From Petunia secreta (lineage: Eukaryota > Streptophyta > Magnoliopsida > Solanales > Solanaceae), in NCBI GenBank assembly GCA_029990175.1, contig JARKIP010000011.1, positions 2,046,001 to 2,110,000 on the forward strand: a stretch of 64,000 nucleotides of DNA, written 5' to 3'. The notes beneath the pieces are model-generated. The model was not told the DNA's origin. It worked only from the letters and a program-made list of their open reading frames with translations, and ran no database searches. Made by a program: the position numbers and the translations under genes. Positions 33,980 to 44,553 of this stretch are shown here, one piece after another (position 1 is the stretch's first letter; each line of letters opens with the position of its first letter).

Positions 33980-34215
33980 GATAGTCCCCCCACTCCTCGG
34001 TTGCCTACCGAGGTAACCGAGGAGTGGAATGAAGTTTCGCGGGAGAACGACGTGGCTTGATCTTATCCAAGTATTTCAAAATTTGTCAACGGTCCGCGTC
34101 TCATCAGGTCACTTCCCTTGGATATGTGGCGTCCATTCGTTGGTTGCCCGAACGGTCACGCCGCAATTTTTGTTTCTCCCAACGTCTCAATGATGACGCC
34201 TTGGCTCCTCCATAC

Positions 34216-34225
34216 CTATAAATAC
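34216..34225 (+). promoter_or_regulatory. TATA box of the antisense gene in J
   Basis: CTATAAATAC about 130 bp upstream of the ATG at 34349, followed by a CT-rich leader. Element K has TATAAATAGG at the equivalent place (59821-59830), which supports a conserved promoter independent of the LTR. Confidence 0.65.
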
Positions 34226-34348
34226 TTTCTACCAAATTCTTCTCTTCACTTTTCACCTTCTGCCATTAACAGTGCCAAGAGAAAAAACTCAAACTTCCAT
34301 ATTCTCTAAATTTTCATCTTCGCAAGAACTCCAACTTACGCTTCAACC

Positions 34349-37159
34349 ATGTCTGCCACTCATTCATGACAAGACTCAAGCGATTCCGGCGAGAGGGTGC
34401 GAATTCCACCCTTGGCCATGACTGTCGCTAGTGGTGACGTTGCCGCCGCTACGCCGGTGGTGGAAGGCGGAGAAGTTTCATGGGGTGCTGGTGGTGCAGT
34501 GTGTCGCAAGGCCAGAGCTACGCGCCAATTGGCGGCGGAGGAGGAGGTAGACGCAGGGGAAGATGACGTCGTGCTTGACGACGTCATGCTGAGCAGCTTT
34601 AGTGATGTCCTCCTTCGAGGTGATGATGATGGAGGTGATGGCGAGGATGGCGGCGCCGAGGGCGGCAATGCCGAGGGTGGTAATACCGCCGAGGGGGGAT
34701 CCTTGGGACCGTCAATTCCCCTAGAGCAAGAACTCGAACCTCATCAAATCATCCCCTCCCACTTCGACAACAGCAAAGATTTTAAATTGCAAGCACAAAC
34801 GGCTGATGAAGAAAGGAAAAATTGGAATATCCCCGTGAACACCACCCCGACCCGCATAACTCAAGCTCATATTGAGCGGGTTCGGAGGGAATGTCAATTC
34901 GAGCCCGAGGTGAAAGTCATCATCCCCAATCCAATGAGTCGGGTATGTCACAACATCGAGGGGATGTCCTTCGCTTATACTTATCCTTTCACCCTCGGCT
35001 TCTCCCTCCCAGTCCACAAAGTCATCGATGATTTCTGCCGGGCCTACAACTTGTGTCTGGCCCAACTTGGCCCCGGTGTCTGGAGGGTCGTCCAATCCAT
35101 AGATTGGCTGAGCACGAAGGCAGGGATTGATTTCACTCTTCAACACCTCATTTCTCTTTACTACCCCTACTTTCACAAAGCCGGGGTGGTGGCGCTAAAC
35201 AACCGAGGCAAGTTTGCCCTCCTCCACAAGAGTGAGGACCGCGGGGACCGAGGTCGGAGTGAGCGGTACATCTTGCTGGAGACAAAGGTTTTATCCACCG
35301 AGCCCAATTTCCCCGAACGGTGGAATAACACGCGTAAGTATCCTTCTTCTCATACCTTACTCCTCGGCGGCTTATCCATTTTAATTGACTTCGTTTCTTT
35401 GCTGCTTCTTCCGCCAACAAGGTAGACATCGTGCCCCCGACGGGTCTAACTGTTTGGGTCAAAGCAATGACCGGGGCTCTTGAACGTCCCGAGAGGACAT
35501 GGATGAAAATGGCTGCCGAATTCGGTTGGCAATGCAAGAGGCACATTATGTTTTTTGTGTTGTTTGGGTAGGTATGCTGTTTTGGGATTTTGACCTTGCT
35601 TTACTAAATTTTTTCTCCTTCGGTATCAGGTTTTCCAAACCGTGCCATGAACACCAAAAAGAGTAAGAAGAAGAAGGAAGACAAAAAGAAAAAGCATAGG
35701 GAAGATACCGAGTCAGATAATGATTTGGCTGCGGTGGCTGGAGAGTACAAGGGGTTGAAGGCTTCCAAGTCTTCAAAAGTTTCTAAGGGAGCTCCTGATC
35801 AGGGGACCTCCAAAGGTAACGTTCTTCCTCGGTTGATATCACCAAATGTCGTTCCTTCTTTGTCTTCCTGCTTTAATTTCTTTCCTCGTTGCAGGTGTGA
35901 AGAGGAAAAGGGCCACCTCAAAGAAATCTTCTCGCTCGGTTGTTCCTCGAACTGAGGTAGTGGTTTCTTCCCAACCCGAGGCGGAAGTGGAGGGGCGCCG
36001 AAGATTGATTGACGAGCCCGATGATGCAGCTGCCGAGGTGGTGGCTCGTAGGGATGTTGATATTATCGATCTCGAGGGTCAAGAGCTTGAAGCCGAAGTT
36101 GCCACGACAAGAGTTAAGGGCAAAGCTAAGGTTGGGGAAGTTAGCGCTACTGCGCTGGAAGAAGGGGCTGGCGCCGGTACGGTCAAGGCGCATTCCGAAC
36201 CCGCGAGGATTTCATCCTCGGTGGGGTCTTATCGGAGACTCAAGGTGCCAGTTGCCTCAAACTTGTTAGCATGTGGCCGAGAGGAGCTGCTAAGCCTTAC
36301 GCCTTTGCTGGGGCCAACCGAGGACAAGGTTGTGCAAGAGTTCACTTCTGGCCAACTATATAGCACAATGGCTTCCAACGCCGTAAGGGTAAGTTTTATC
36401 ATACTTAAACCAAAGATTTTCAATTTTTACCTTCGGTTCGTAGCTGATCTTGATTCTTTAATCTTTGCTCAGAGCTTCATCCTTTCGCTAAAGGCCATCG
36501 AGGTCGAATCCGCGAGGACCGCTGAGGTTCGGCGCGTGTCTCGCTTGTGGGATCAGCAAAGGGACAAGTTTAACGCCCAAATAGCTTCGCTAAAAGCTGA
36601 ATTGGCCAAGTCTCAATCCGCTCTGCGCGAAGCTGAGGCGAACTCCGAGGCTAAAATCAAACTCCTCGGCGAAGACTTTCAGGCTGAGCGCTCGAGGCTG
36701 GAGGGCGAGGTTGCGAGGATGGATGGTGAATTGACTCGAACAAAGGCCAAGGTTGTGAACATGGCCAAAAAGCACCATGAGCAGCTGAAGGGCCATCTGC
36801 TCCATATCAACAAGCTAGAGAGTGACAACTCCAAACTTTCAGCTAAGGAGGCTCACATTGCAGCCCTTCAAGATGAGATTGCTGATCGAAAGAGTAGGGC
36901 TGCACTCAAGGTAAAAAGGGCCGAGCTGGACAAGCGATAGGCCATTATCAAGTCTCGGCTAAGGCTGCTCAAGCGATGCTGCGCCGGGGAGATTGACTTA
37001 GATGAGGAGATTGCAAAAGCCGAAGTGAAATCGGCAGAGGCCCAAGCGATCATTAATGAACTCCCATCAAGTGAAGCTTCGAGTGGCGATGAAGATGAAG
37101 AAGAGGATGAAGACGCCGAGGGGGGCTCCGAGGATGGAGGTGATTCTCCCGAGGCGTAG
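34349..37159 (+). pseudogene. Antisense spliced gene in J, 'putative gypsy type transposon' domain plus coiled coil
   Basis: It runs opposite to J's pol. Exon 1 starts at the ATG at 34349, but codon 7 is TGA (34367). The open part from 34397 carries an acidic stretch, then a domain with VIPNPMSRVC, YTYPFTLGFSLPVHKVIDDF and FHKAGVVALNNRGKF. I assign this domain to the plant 'putative gypsy type transposon' family (Transposase_28-like). Introns: donor GTAAGT at 35334 with acceptor unclear (35410-35421), then 35568-35629, 35816-35894 and 36389-36472, all GT...AG. The last exon encodes a Lys/Glu-rich coiled coil, has a TAG at 36938, and ends in an Asp/Glu-rich tail at 37159. Such extra ORFs are known in Tat elements; their function is unknown. 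Two stops suggest it is dead here. Confidence 0.75.
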
Positions 37160-37909
37160 ACCTCTTGTAGTGTTGTTTTGTAAGCCTTCGGGCTCTTATG
37201 CTTATGTTTTGGACCTTCGGGTCATTTTTTGGATGTAAATGATCTCAGCCTTCGGGCTTTTAATGAAAGACTGTGTCTTTGCTTTGTGAGCTTCGCATGT
37301 TGGCTTTTCATATATACCGAACACTTTGAAAATAAATGGTACGCTTGCATGATTTGATTAAATTTGATCGATGCAAACTTAGGACGACGTCTCGCCCCCG
37401 AGTTGATGCATTGTGCAGCTTCGGTGTGCAAGGTTTACATAGATAAAATGAATGAAACCAAAGTCATTTTATATGAGTGAAACCAAAGTCATTTTATTGA
37501 TATCCATGAGCCCGAAAAAGGTTGTTTACATGAAACCAAGTCGAAACGGACCTTGGGTAGAAAAAAACAAACTTTCAATAAAAGCAAATTGATCGCACGC
37601 CGCTATCGGGCTAATTTACAATGTACTAAATCTAATCCTCGGGCATGAGTCCTCGGTTGTCGGATAGATAAGCTTCGGTTGGGAGGCTCGATGTCGACCT
37701 CATTATCAACCCTTCTCTCTCCCCCCAGTGTTCGGTTCTGAATCTTGGTGAAGATCCGAGCACTGGAAACGGTTCGGTTCGCTTCCTGAAAAGGTCAAGC
37801 AGAAAGATGGAACGAGGAGCAAGTTAGTACATTTCTTATAAATGCCATGGGAGCATCTTTCGGCTCGGGGCTGTTTAATTGGAAAAGAGCTGAAAGATAT
37901 TTACCTCGG
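37160..37909. other. Spacer between antisense gene and integrase in J
   Basis: This is about 750 bp with no gene on either strand. An AATAAA lies near 37330 and could end the antisense transcript. A short direct repeat around AAACCAAAGTCATTTTAT occurs twice near 37456-37500. Confidence 0.5.
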
Positions 37910-39235
37910 CTAAAAGTAGTATCGCTTCATATGGGAGATGTTCCAATTCAGAGGTTCGGGTTCTCCTTGAAGAGACTCGATTTGATAAGAGCCTTTTCCA
38001 ACGATTGCTTTGACTCTATAGGGTCCTTCCCAATTTGCAATAAGCTTTCCCCCGTTATCCTCCTTTGTTTATTGGTTCACAGTTTTCAACACATAACCTC
38101 CAACCTTGAAGTCTCTAAATTTAGCTTTCCTGTTGAGGTAAGCCTCCATCTGCCTTTTTTGGGCAACAAGTCGAACCAAAGCTAATTCCCTCTTCTCTTC
38201 GAGCAAGTCTAGCTCAATGCGCATTGCCTCTTAGTTAGCGTCTTCGGCTGTGTGAGCGTACCGAAGACTTGGTTCGCCCACCTCTACGGGGATGAGAGAG
38301 TCCATGCCATAGGCTAGTGAAAAAGGAGTCTCACCGGTGCTGTTCTTCTCCGTTGTTCGCATGGCCCATAATACCCCGGGCAACTCCTCGGGCCAAGGAC
38401 CTTTCTTCTCGTCGAGTCTTTTCTTCAAATTTTCAATTATGATCCTGTTTGAAGACTCAGCTTGGCCATTAGCACTTGGGTGATAAGGAGTCGAGGCAAT
38501 TCTCTTGATCCCCCATTGCTTAAAGAAATCAGTGATGGCTGCCCCTATGAACTGTTTACCGTTGTCACAAGCAATTTCTCTTGGGACGCCGAACCTGTAG
38601 ATGATATTCTTTCTAATGAAGTCGATTACTTGCTTCTACTTTACTTCGGTGAGAGCCACTGCTTCCCCCCATTTCGTAAATTAATCGGTCAACACTAAGA
38701 TGAAACGAACACCACCTTTTCCTTTGGGTAACCATCCCACGACATCCATTCCCCATTTCATGAAGGGCCATGGTGACACCACCGAATGAAGAGGCTCGGC
38801 CTGTTGGTGGATCATCCGCCCATGGCGTTTGCATTTATCACATTTTTGCACGAAGGTCTTCACATCGGCACTTATTGTGGGCCAATAATATCCAGCTCTT
38901 AACAACTTACGCACTAAGAATTTTCCCCCCGAGTGGTTGCCACATTCGCCTTCGTGCACTTCAGCCATCACGTATCTAGCCTCCTCGGGACCCAAGCATT
39001 TGGCCATCGGGCCGCAGTACAACCTTTTGTACAAGTTGCCCTCGATCAAGTGATACGAGGCTGCTTGAGTCCTCAACTTCTTTGCTTCTTTTTTATCTTG
39101 GGGGACAGTCCCCGAGTCGAAATAGGAGATGAACTTACTTCGCGAATCCCAACGGTTATCCACTGAGTTAACTTGCAACTTCATCCCTCTCATTTGAGCT
39201 GACAGCAACCGAACCACTCAGTCAGTCCCCGAGCT
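37910..39235 (-). pseudogene. Element J integrase
   Basis: Reading leftwards, the HHCC zinc domain (VHEGECGNHSGG, CDKCKRHG) lies in an open frame at 39217-38681. The core has GMDVVG (38745), CDNGKQFIG (38560) and NGQAESSN (38465), so all three catalytic acids are kept. The C-terminal domain ends HMKRYYF with a stop at 37910. Stops occur next to the RNase H end (39236), at TD*FTKW (38678), near 38640, at 38230 and near 38085. These are mostly single-base changes, so the enzyme was intact recently. Confidence 0.85.
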
Positions 39236-39238
39236 GAG

Positions 39239-41140
39239 TCAGCCAATCGCCGAACCAAGATTCGCCAAGGCGTCAGCCTCGGTATTTTCCTCCCAAGGCA
39301 CTTGTTTGATTTGCCATTCTTGGAACTGTGCTAAGATCCTTTGTGCCCGATCAAAGTATAGCTGCATTCTGGGCTCCCGAGCCGTATAATCACCGAGGAT
39401 CTGGTTGACTACTAATTGTGAATCACATCTCAGTTCGATTCTTTCAACCCCCATTTCTATAGCCAACTCCAAACCTGCTAGAGCTGCCTCATATTCAGCT
39501 TCGTTGTTGGTCACCTTTTTGAACCAAACCGGATGCCTGACTTTTTCCCCGGTGGGTGCACTTAATACAATGTCTAACCCCGAACCTTTGGAGTTCGTTG
39601 CCCCATCGGTGTATAGTACCCACAGTCCCGAAGGGGATCCTTTTGCCATGAAGTTTTCCCTTTCCGCATCAGGCAACATACCGATGCTGAAATCAGCCAC
39701 GAAGTCTGCCAAGACTTGGGACTTAATGGCAGTCCGAGGTTGATAAGTAATGTCGTACTCGCTTAGTTCTACCGCCCATTTGGATAACCTCCCCGATAAC
39801 TCTGGTTTGTGCAATATATTTCTCAAGGGGAAGGTTGAAACTACTGCTATTGGGTGACATTGAAAATAGGGCCGTAGTTTCCGAGCAGTAATAAGTAAAG
39901 CAAGTGCTAATTTTTCCAAGTGTGGGTACCTGGTTTCAGCATCGAGGAGTGTTTTGCTCACATAATAGATGGGCTGCTGTTTGCCATCTTCCTCCCGAAC
40001 CAGCACAGCACTGACTGACACCTCGGACACCGCTAAATATACCAGCAACGTCTCCCCTTCCTTTGGCTTGGCGAGCAACGGTGCGTTAGCCAAATATTGT
40101 TTCAAATCTTTCAACGCTTGTTTACACTCCGGTATCCACTCGAAGTGATTGTTTTTTCTCAAAATGGAGAAGAACTTGTGGCATCGCTCCGAAGACCTTG
40201 AGATGAAACGACTCAAGGCAGCGACTCGGCCAGTCAAGCGTTGAACTTCCTTTACCCCGGTTAGCTCCTCGGGGATTTCCTCAATAGCTTTGATTTTATC
40301 TGGGTTGGCTTCGATTCCTCGTTCGGAGACAATAAAACCCAAGAACTTGCCTGATCCTACGCCGAAGGCGCACTTCTCAGGGTTCAATTTCATACCATAT
40401 TGCCTCAATACAGCAAAAGCTTCCCTCAGATGATTCAAATGATCCTCCATTCGGATCGACTTGATGAGCATATCGTCTATGTAGACTTCCATAGACTTTC
40501 CAATGTACTCTTTAAACATGCGACACACCAACCTTTGGTATGTCGCTTCGGCGTTCTTCAAACCGAAGGGCATCACTTTGTAACAGAAGGTACCTCGGTC
40601 TGTGATGAACGAGGCCTTCTCTTCGTCCTTCGGGTCCATGAGAATTTGGTTATACCCCGAGTATGCATCCAAGAAAGTCAATAGTTTGTGTCCAGCCGTG
40701 GAGTCTATTAACCTGTCAATTTGTGGTAGTGGATATGAGTCTTTAGGGCAAGCTTTGTTTAGGTCAGTGTAATCTACGCACATTCTCCACTTGTCATTCT
40801 TCTTCGGCACAACCACAATATTGGCCAGCCACTCGGGGTATTTCACTTCTCTAATGAAGCCGTTTTCTTGCAATTTGGCGGTCTCGTCCTCGATCGGCTT
40901 CTTTTTGACCCCGGCGTGAGGTCTTTTCTTCTGCTTCACCGGGGTAAATTTTGGGTCTACATTCAGTTTATGGGTCATGATCTCCGGATCAATACCCGTC
41001 ATGTCTGAATTTGACCATGCAAAACAATCATAGTTGGACTTTAAAACTTCTATGATTGCCTTTTTCGACTCCGGGTCCAACTCTGAGCCGACAAATACTT
41101 TCCTATCGGGGAAATCTTTCAATAGAGTGAAAGATTCCAA
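39239..41140 (-). CDS. Element J reverse transcriptase and dual RNase H
   Basis: This is open for 633 codons; the ATG at 41140 is only the first Met, and the native polyprotein would start upstream in gag. Residues about 70-330 are reverse transcriptase: VVVPKKNDKWRMCVDYTDLN, LDAYSGYNQI, TYQRLV and catalytic YIDD near residue 220. The Gypsy RNase H follows (about 345-470, with VSVSAVLVRE and YYVSKTLLDAETRY). A second archaeal-like RNase H (about 500-625) has YTDGATNSKGSG, NNEAEYEAALAGLELA and RCDSQLVVNQI. The two-RNase-H layout marks the Tat group. It copies element RNA into DNA in virus-like particles. No defect is seen within this frame. Confidence 0.9.
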   Translation of the reverse strand: MESFTLLKDFPDRKVFVGSELDPESKKAIIEVLKSNYDCFAWSNSDMTGIDPEIMTHKLNVDPKFTPVKQKKRPHAGVKKKPIEDETAKLQENGFIREVKYPEWLANIVVVPKKNDKWRMCVDYTDLNKACPKDSYPLPQIDRLIDSTAGHKLLTFLDAYSGYNQILMDPKDEEKASFITDRGTFCYKVMPFGLKNAEATYQRLVCRMFKEYIGKSMEVYIDDMLIKSIRMEDHLNHLREAFAVLRQYGMKLNPEKCAFGVGSGKFLGFIVSERGIEANPDKIKAIEEIPEELTGVKEVQRLTGRVAALSRFISRSSERCHKFFSILRKNNHFEWIPECKQALKDLKQYLANAPLLAKPKEGETLLVYLAVSEVSVSAVLVREEDGKQQPIYYVSKTLLDAETRYPHLEKLALALLITARKLRPYFQCHPIAVVSTFPLRNILHKPELSGRLSKWAVELSEYDITYQPRTAIKSQVLADFVADFSIGMLPDAERENFMAKGSPSGLWVLYTDGATNSKGSGLDIVLSAPTGEKVRHPVWFKKVTNNEAEYEAALAGLELAIEMGVERIELRCDSQLVVNQILGDYTAREPRMQLYFDRAQRILAQFQEWQIKQVPWEENTEADALANLGSAIG

Positions 41141-41254
41141 CTCTTCAATAGTTGAGTCCTCGGCTTTTTGCTTCCGAGGCTCTTGAATGCAAGCTGGAAC
41201 CTTGTCGACTTCTCCTCGGGCGTCCTCCCCGCTCGACCCCGCATCCAGTCGTTG

Positions 41255-41839
41255 CTATTGTTTTGGCCCAACCGGGGCGACTCCACTCTTTAGCGCAACC
41301 GAATAGCACTCCCTTGCTACTCGTTGCTCCCCCTTGATTGATCGAACCCCCCAAGGTGTAGGGAATTTAATCACTTGATGTAGAGTGGAAGGGACAACCT
41401 CCATGGAGTGGATCCATGGCCTTCCGAGGATCACATTGTAAGCTAGATCCTCGGGCATAACTTGGAACAGTGTTTCCTTGGTAACCCCCTCGGCGAATGT
41501 TTTGAGTGTGATCTCACCCAATGTTTTCTCCGTGGAGTTGTTGAAGCCAGCTAACACTGTTGACTTGGGAACAACTTCACCCTTCAACCACATCTTCTTA
41601 ACAGCCCTGTAGTTACTTATGTTAACTGAGCTACCGGGGTCGATCAAGACTCTTTTGATGTCAGAGTCGTTGATCCTCAACATGATAACTAGAGCGTCGT
41701 GATGGGGGAACATCATCCCATCACAGTCATCGTCATCGAAGACAATATCATTGCCCGAGCCTCCAACTCGGGTTCTTTTTTCCATGGTGATGGAGAGCTT
41801 AGCGAACTTTTTGGCTGTAGCGAAGTTCACGCCGTTCAC
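41255..41839 (-). CDS. Element J aspartic protease region
   Basis: This is open for 194 codons. The active-site loop reads LIDPGSSVNI near residue 60, with proline where Ser or Thr usually stands. The flap reads AGFNNSTEKTLGE, and VILGRPWIHSM follows. It would cleave the gag-pol polyprotein. The frame is separated from gag (ends 41867) by a short out-of-frame stretch and from the polymerase frame by stops near 41145-41250, so this copy is not continuous. Confidence 0.8.
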   Translation of the reverse strand: MNGVNFATAKKFAKLSITMEKRTRVGGSGNDIVFDDDDCDGMMFPHHDALVIMLRINDSDIKRVLIDPGSSVNISNYRAVKKMWLKGEVVPKSTVLAGFNNSTEKTLGEITLKTFAEGVTKETLFQVMPEDLAYNVILGRPWIHSMEVVPSTLHQVIKFPTPWGVRSIKGEQRVARECYSVALKSGVAPVGPKQ

Positions 41840-41866
41840 TTCTGACCCCCCCGGTTATAACATTCA

Positions 41867-43471
41867 CTACTCTCTCCGGGGGTGGAGCTCAAGGTGGTTG
41901 TCCATCACCTCGGTTCTTGGAAAAGTGTCTTTCCCTTTATCAGTGAGGAAGTCAGCCAAGACTCCCTTCTTTAGTAGGTGGGCTACCTCGAGGCGCAAAG
42001 CTTTGTAGTCCTCGGTTCTGTGGCCATAATCTGCGTGGAACTCACAATGCAGATTGTGGTCTCTCTTGTCTGCCGGGGTCCTCATATCTTTGGGAACCCT
42101 TACCCCGGCTGTCCCCTTGACAACATTGACCAGCTCTGAGGTCGATATGTTGAAGTTATAATCTTGGATCCGAGGAAGATCCTTTTTAGGGACCGAAGCG
42201 GAGCTCGAGGGGTTTCTTTGGTTCATGTTGGGTTGAACCTTCCCCCCAAGCCTTTGGCTTATATGAGAGGCTGGGTATGAATTACCGAGGGTGTTTCCCA
42301 ACCTCTGGCTAACATGCTGCCTCGTCGAAGTGTAAGGTTCATATCTCCCCTTCGAGTTACCTCGTGGCGCCTCGGCGCGATTCGAAGAGTCACCTCGGTT
42401 ATGTTGATGATAACCTCGGTTCTTGAACTCCGCTTCCTCCAACCTGATTTTGGAGTAAGTGCGTCTATGCAGATCCTCCCACGTCAGGACCTGATATTGT
42501 TGTAATTCTTTACGCAATTCGGCGGCAGCGCCAGAATTGCGACTATTGGTACCCTTTTCAAATGCCATGATGGCCAAGGTATCATCCATCCGAGGCAACT
42601 CCATGCGTTCAGCGTGGAATTGCTCAAGAAACTCTTTAAGTGGCTCACCGGGCCGCTGCTTCACCTCACATATATCCTCCTTCCTTTGGAGGATCTTTTG
42701 CGCCCCGGTGTGAGCCTTGACAAAGGCGCTGGACATTTCTTTAAACGAGGAGATTGACCCCGCTGGCAAGCACAAATACCGCCGAAGAGCCCCTTTTTCT
42801 AACGACTGACCGAACTTCTTTAAGAACATCGACTCGAGCTGCGTAGCTGTTAAGTCGTTGCTCTTCACCATGGCCATGTATTCCCTTATGTGCCCCTTGG
42901 GATCAGTCGTCCCATCATACTTTTTCAGGAATATGAGTTTGAAGCCCGGGGGAGTTGGGGCTGGAGCTGCTTCGGGCTTATAGGGCTGCTCCCTTGCTCG
43001 ATGTCGAGGTCGTCTTCCTCCTTATTTATCCCCGGCAAGCCTTCGAGGCGCTTTTCCACGCGAGCCTCGATTTCTCTACTCATTCTTTCAACGTCGACTG
43101 AGGACGTTGTTTTCGCCACCGTGGGAAACGTCCCGAAGTGTGGCGTGGCAGTTGGGTTGTTTCCCGAGCCCCCAGACGTGGCCCCGTTGTGAGGTCCCCC
43201 TGTTATCGCGCCCGGAAGAACGAAGGGCGGGATGCCTCCACCAAGAGCCGAAGGCTGGGCACTGTTTGGGGCAGCACTATTCCTCACTTCCAGTGAAGCG
43301 CGGAATTCGGCATTGATACTAGCTTGCTCATCCTGTTTACTTTAGAGAGCTCTTAGCGTGGTGACAACATACATCTGGAATTCTTCAGTTGTCATTGGGG
43401 CGAGGGGTTGTTGGTTCAGCGGAACGTCAACCCGATCGTTATTGTTACCATTGTTATCGTTATCAGCCATA
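41867..43471 (-). pseudogene. Element J gag
   Basis: The ATG at 43471 opens an Asn/Asp-rich leader (MADNDNNGN) that meets a stop after 44 codons. A second open piece (43287-42925) carries a Pro/Gly-rich region. The third (42877-41867) holds the Gypsy gag core: FLKKFGQSLEKGALRRYLCL, FLEQFHAERMELP and RKELQQYQVLTWEDL. Near the end a zinc-like CEFHADYGHRTEDY lacks its last Cys (Tyr instead). Gag forms the particle shell. The presence of this module in J contrasts with its absence from A, D and E. Confidence 0.85.
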
Positions 43472-43540
43472 ACGTTGAGTCGCAAACTTTTGACAAAGAA
43501 CGGATTTGGAACTTTGGAACAAAGCGTTACTGCTTATATC

Positions 43541-43557
43541 CTCACAGACGGCGCCAA
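43541..43557 (-). other. Element J primer binding site
   Basis: TGGCGCCGTCTGTGAGG on the minus strand, two to three bases inside the right LTR. It differs from the primer-site block of A, D and E after TGGCGCC. Confidence 0.8.
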
Positions 43558-43559
43558 TT

Positions 43560-44113
43560 TGTATGGGCCTAAATCAGTTTAGGTGTACAAATCGAATTTG
43601 GATTCGGATACAAGCAATTCTTTGTATCAAAGTTAAAATAACACGTAAAAAAGATGTAAAAGCGAGAAAAATAGCTGTATTGCAATATATGAATGTGATT
43701 ACAAATTTGGGCAGCGTTTCAGTACAAATTTCTGGATGCCTACTATACAAAATGATCTAATATTTATAGGCGTGTAGGCCTTGCCCACGTTCTCCATTAG
43801 CAGTTGATACGTCTTCCACGATCTGGGCATTAAATGGAGGAGTTAGTGGGGTAAAGTAGTGGGCTGCAAAGCCGCTTGAACCGAGGGGATCCACCGAGGT
43901 GCGAATGAATGACCTCAGTGGTTTGGCCATGTTGCTTGACTAAGGTGGCTTGTCACCGAAGCTTAGCTTATGGCTTGCCTTCGGTGACAGCCTCGGCGCT
44001 TGGCTTCGGCGATTCATTAATTTGCTTCGGTCTCTGGCTCGCAGGCATGAGTTCGGTTGTTAGAATTTGCATGACCGGGGCGAATCGTCGCGAGTCGATT
44101 TTTACCCAATACA
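43560..44113 (-). repeat. Element J right LTR (5' LTR)
   Basis: This is 554 bp, colinear with 33426-33979 without gaps and followed by AGATT. Confidence 0.9.
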
Positions 44114-44212
44114 AGATTATTATTGACAGACATCTATTAGATTAAGCTGAATTACAATAATTAGCAATACTGTTATAGTGGGCCTAATTTGATAATATAA
44201 AAACTGAGGTAA

Positions 44213-44329
44213 ATAAGGCTATTTCAAAATGCAAGAATGTGTAAATATTATTTATATCGTTAGTGTATATAAGGCTATTTCAAAATGCAAGAATGTGTAA
44301 ATATTATTTATATCGTTAGTGTATATAAG
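44213..44329. repeat. 56-bp tandem duplication
   Basis: Two identical 56-bp units start at 44213 and 44269 (ATAAGGCTATTTC...), plus five bases of a third. The region is AT-rich host DNA. Identity of the copies suggests a recent event. Confidence 0.9.
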
Positions 44330-44418
44330 TTAAAAATTCTAGAAATTAGCATAGGAAAATATCTTTTCGCTAGCAAGTTTGTGTTCAATCATGATACCAT
44401 TTCTCACAAGGCCGACAA

Positions 44419-44553
44419 GTGAGGGTTGTTCAGATGGTAAGCACCCTCCAGTTACATTCAAGAGGTTGTGGATTCGAGTCACCATAAGAGCAAAAAGTGG
44501 GAGGGCCCCTATTTGTTCCGAGAAAGGGGAAGGAATGGGATTAAAAAAAAAAA
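44419..44553 (+). mobile_element. tRNA-derived SINE head with A-rich end
   Basis: The sequence GGTTGTTCAGATGGTAAGC (A-box region) and GGATTCGAGTC (B box, 44469-44479) form an internal RNA polymerase III promoter. A GAGCAAAAAGTGGGAG phrase and an A10 run at 44543-44552 follow. The head resembles the 5' part of TS-type SINEs, whose 3' part is seen separately at 32765-32892. Here the typical GGTAAGGTCTGCG body is missing. I found no target duplication. Confidence 0.6.

Larger units (their letters stand above)
33426..44113 (-). mobile_element. Element J: Tat-type Gypsy retrotransposon with antisense gene
   Basis: LTRs of 554 bp each (33426-33979 and 43560-44113) carry TG...CA ends. Perfect AGATT duplications flank them (33421-33425 and 44114-44118). 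Minus-strand order from the right is primer site, gag, protease, reverse transcriptase with two RNase H modules, integrase. Between integrase and the left (3') LTR lies a spliced plus-strand gene (34349-37159). The LTRs differ at about 18 of 554 sites by eye, mostly C/T and G/A. A few stops and frameshifts in gag and integrase make it inactive, but the reverse transcriptase is open over 633 codons. Confidence 0.9.

Noticed and set aside
34360..35176. Pro/Ser-rich and other open stretches on the minus strand
   Set aside because: They are shadows of exon 1 of the antisense gene, which has domain motifs on the plus strand.
44419..44553. tRNA gene suggested by A and B boxes
   Set aside because: No tRNA fold with acceptor stem and anticodon could be made; the body and poly(A) indicate a SINE.
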